Shown here piece by piece: positions 62,014 through 64,000 of a stretch of 64,000 nucleotides of DNA. The position numbers and the translations under genes were made by a program. The DNA comes from Dickeya dianthicola NCPPB 453 (GTDB lineage: Bacteria > Pseudomonadota > Gammaproteobacteria > Enterobacterales > Enterobacteriaceae). The stretch's first letter is position 1; the number at the start of each line of letters is the position of its first letter. The notes beneath the pieces were generated by a model. The model did not search any database, was not told the origin of the DNA, and was given only the letters and a program-made list of their open reading frames with translations. The stretch covers positions 3,351,877 to 3,415,876 of the forward strand of contig NZ_CM001841.1 of assembly GCF_000365305.1 (NCBI RefSeq), read 5' to 3'.

Positions 62014-63429
62014 TTACTGCTGGGCTTCACGCTCGCTGATAAACGCCAGCGCCCGGTCGATGCGCGCCAACGTACGTGACTGACCAATAGCATGTACTGT
62101 CACATCAACGCCTGGAGACTGACCGGCGCCGGTTACCGCCACACGCAGCGGCATCCCCACTTTACCCATCCCTTGCTGCAGTTCGTCGGCGGTGCCCTGA
62201 ATGGCATGGTGAATATTTTCCGGCGTCCAGTCGGCGATGGCCGCCAGCTTGCTGCGCACCAGTTCCAGCGGTTGACGCGCCACCGGGCGCAGGTGTTTCT
62301 TCGCCGCATCGGCGTCAAACTCGGCGAACTCTTCATAAAAGTAGCGGCAGGATTCGGCGATTTCTTTCAGAGTCTTACAACGTTCGCCCAGCAACGTCAC
62401 CAGTTCGCTCAACTGCGGACCGGTGCGGGTATCGATACCCGCTTGTTCGATATGCCAGGACAGGTGGGTCGCCACATATTCCGGCGGCAAGTGATTAATA
62501 TAGTGGTGGTTCAGCCATTGCAGCTTCTCGGTATTGAACGCACTGGCGGATTTGCTGACGGCATCCAGCGAAAACAGCTGTTTCATCTCATCAATGGAGA
62601 AGATTTCCTGATCGCCGTGAGCCCATCCCAGGCGCACCAGATAGTTGAGCAACGCTTCCGGCAGATAGCCGTCATCACGATACTGCATCACACCTACCGC
62701 GCCGTGACGCTTGGACAGTTTCTTGCCGTCATCGCCCAGGATCATGGAAACGTGCGCGTATTCCGGCACCGGTGCATCCAGCGCGTTGAGGATATTGATC
62801 TGACGCGGCGTATTGTTGATGTGGTCTTCACCGCGAATAACGTGGGTGATGCCCATATCCCAGTCATCGATCACCACACAGAAGTTATAAGTCGGCGAAC
62901 CGTCGGTACGGCGGATGATCAGGTCATCCAGCTCAAGGTTGCTGAATTCAATAGGGCCACGGATACGATCATCAAAGATAACCGAACCGTCTTGCGGGTT
63001 ACGAAAACGCACCACATGCGGTTCATCATCCGCATGATGCGCGTGAGAATCACGGCAGCAGCCGTCATAACGCGGCTTTTCGCCATCAGCCATCTGCTGC
63101 TCACGCAGGGCTTCCAGACGCGCTTTGGAACAATAACATTTATACGCCGTGCCTTTTTCCAGCATCTGGTCAATAACCGCGTTGTAACGATCAAAACGTT
63201 TGGTTTGATAGTACGGGCCTTCATCCCAGTCCAGATTCAGCCAGTTCATGCCGTCCATAATGGCGTCAATCGCCTCTTTGGTCGAACGCTCCAGATCGGT
63301 ATCTTCAATACGCAAAACAAACTCGCCGCCATGATGGCGGGCGAACAACCAGGAATACAGTGCGGTACGAGCACCGCCAACATGAAGATAGCCAGTCGGG
63401 CTGGGCGCAAAGCGGGTTTTGATTTTCAT
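62014..63429 (-). CDS. gltX: GltX, glutamyl-tRNA synthetase
   Basis: GltX charges tRNA-Glu. I chose the ATG at 63429 ([20 protein letters not shown], 471 residues, the E. coli length). Class I motifs are the HIGH-like HVGG in PTGYLHVGG and KLSKR in [14 protein letters not shown] zinc-type region, [14 protein letters not shown] with CCRDSHAHH, is present. It is divergent from the tRNA-Val array, as in E. coli. Confidence 0.97.
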   Translation of the reverse strand: MKIKTRFAPSPTGYLHVGGARTALYSWLFARHHGGEFVLRIEDTDLERSTKEAIDAIMDGMNWLNLDWDEGPYYQTKRFDRYNAVIDQMLEKGTAYKCYCSKARLEALREQQMADGEKPRYDGCCRDSHAHHADDEPHVVRFRNPQDGSVIFDDRIRGPIEFSNLELDDLIIRRTDGSPTYNFCVVIDDWDMGITHVIRGEDHINNTPRQINILNALDAPVPEYAHVSMILGDDGKKLSKRHGAVGVMQYRDDGYLPEALLNYLVRLGWAHGDQEIFSIDEMKQLFSLDAVSKSASAFNTEKLQWLNHHYINHLPPEYVATHLSWHIEQAGIDTRTGPQLSELVTLLGERCKTLKEIAESCRYFYEEFAEFDADAAKKHLRPVARQPLELVRSKLAAIADWTPENIHHAIQGTADELQQGMGKVGMPLRVAVTGAGQSPGVDVTVHAIGQSRTLARIDRALAFISEREAQQ

Positions 63430-63702
63430 TGGGATTACGGCCTTAATTAGACAGCAACGGTCGGTCAACACCAACCAGGATTCCGGACTGTGCCCCGCCA
63501 TCAAGGGTGAGCGCTGTCAGCGCGCGACACAGCCTACCTAAAGTGGGCAATATTCTATCACTCCCCCCCGATTCCTCAACGCCATAACCGCGCCAACGCA
63601 GGTCTAACTCCGGTAAAATGCGCGGGGATTCAACGATAACGCCCATAAATATGGCACATCGCCTAATTTTACAACGAACAACCATTTTCGTTTTAAAAAG
63701 CG

Positions 63703-63730
63703 TTGACTCATATTCAAGTATCCCTATAAT
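63703..63730 (+). promoter_or_regulatory. Sigma-70 promoter of the tRNA-Val array
   Basis: TTGACT (63703), 16-bp spacer, TATAAT (63725), then the GC-containing discriminator GCGACTCC. The first tRNA starts 18 bp downstream of the -10 element. Confidence 0.88.
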
Positions 63731-63747
63731 GCGACTCCACACAGCGG

Positions 63748-63823
63748 GGGTGATTAGCTCAGCTGGGAGAGCACCTCCCTTACAAGGAGGGGGTCGGCGG
63801 TTCGATCCCGTCATCACCCACCA
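63748..63823 (+). tRNA. tRNA-Val (TAC)
   Basis: 76 nt with encoded CCA. Anticodon arm CCTCC-CTTACAA-GGAGG gives anticodon TAC. Acceptor GGGTGAT pairs with ATCACCC. First of an array like E. coli valUXY-lysV beside gltX. Confidence 0.97.
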
Positions 63824-63869
63824 CTCTTTTAGAGTGCCGCGTTGTGTAGAATTAAGAAGAATTGAGATT

Positions 63870-63945
63870 GGGTGATTAGCTCAGCTGGGAGAGCACCTCC
63901 CTTACAAGGAGGGGGTCGGCGGTTCGATCCCGTCATCACCCACCA
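63870..63945 (+). tRNA. tRNA-Val (TAC)
   Basis: Second copy, identical in sequence to the first, 46 bp downstream. Confidence 0.97.
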
Positions 63946-63988
63946 TTCTCATACCAGCTATCTTCTTATAAAAATGAAGTACAGATGT

Positions 63989-64000
63989 GGGTGATTAGCT
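63989..64000 (+). tRNA. tRNA-Val start (truncated by the window edge)
   Basis: GGGTGATTAGCT at the window edge is identical to the first 12 nt of the two tRNA-Val genes, so a third copy most likely follows. The anticodon is outside the window. Confidence 0.8.

Noticed and set aside
62092..63450. Long plus-strand open frame (452 codons) opposite gltX
   Set aside because: It is a shadow of gltX, with no family similarity, and ends at the gltX start region.
63748..64000. Repeat array resembling a CRISPR (identical 76-bp units with ~46-bp spacers)
   Set aside because: The units fold as tRNA-Val(TAC) with CCA ends; spacing and length do not fit CRISPR repeats and no cas gene is nearby.

Overview
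The window is chromosomal DNA of a soft-rot enterobacterium, almost certainly Dickeya. The core gene order is that of the Escherichia coli 57-minute region: iscRSUA-hscBA-fdx, trmJ, suhB, hcaT, glyA, hmp, glnB, glrR-qseG-glrK, glmY, purL, mltF, tadA, yfhL, acpS, pdxJ, recO, era, rnc, lepB, lepA, rseCBA, rpoE, nadB, trmN6, srmB, grcA, ung. The accessory block between hmp and glnB is the pelE-pelD-paeY-pemA pectinase cluster typical of Dickeya. The species cannot be fixed from this window.

Layout. 1-6.9 kb: Fe-S cluster assembly operon (minus strand) with an IscR-type operator, trmJ, and divergent suhB. 7-13.3 kb: accessory metal island. It holds a Fur-box-preceded siderophore-type ABC transporter, a divergent second binding protein with its own Fur box, and a ZevA/ZevB-like zinc uptake pair with a Zur-like box. 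13.4-17.4 kb: hcaT, glyA and hmp (NsrR-like box). 17.4-24.8 kb: a structured MITE-like repeat, a decayed pectate lyase remnant at the pelA position, pelE and pelD (each with CRP-like and KdgR-like sites), paeY and pemA. These genes depolymerise, deacetylate and demethylate plant pectin. 24.8-35.6 kb: glnB, the GlrR/QseG/GlrK system, its sRNA target glmY with a sigma-54 promoter and three GlrR boxes, purL (PurR box), mltF and tadA.

35.6-44 kb: second accessory block. It holds murQ, a small conserved protein, a decayed stretch, a type I secretion ABC exporter with an unusually short adaptor, a PAS-GAF-GGDEF protein and a PdeH-like c-di-GMP phosphodiesterase behind a flagellar sigma-28 promoter. 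44-60 kb: conserved housekeeping operons, including the rpoE-rseABC envelope stress operon with a sigma-E promoter, and grcA with two FNR boxes. 60-64 kb: two tRNA-Ala(GGC) genes, a MetY-like sulfhydrylase, gltX and the start of a tRNA-Val(TAC) array.

No rRNA, CRISPR array, prophage or intact insertion sequence was seen. The observations most worth checking are the exporter adaptor lacking its coiled-coil hairpin, the Zur-controlled zevAB-like pair, the pelA remnant beside a MITE, the glmY control region, and several 15-17 bp tandem repeats at gene borders.
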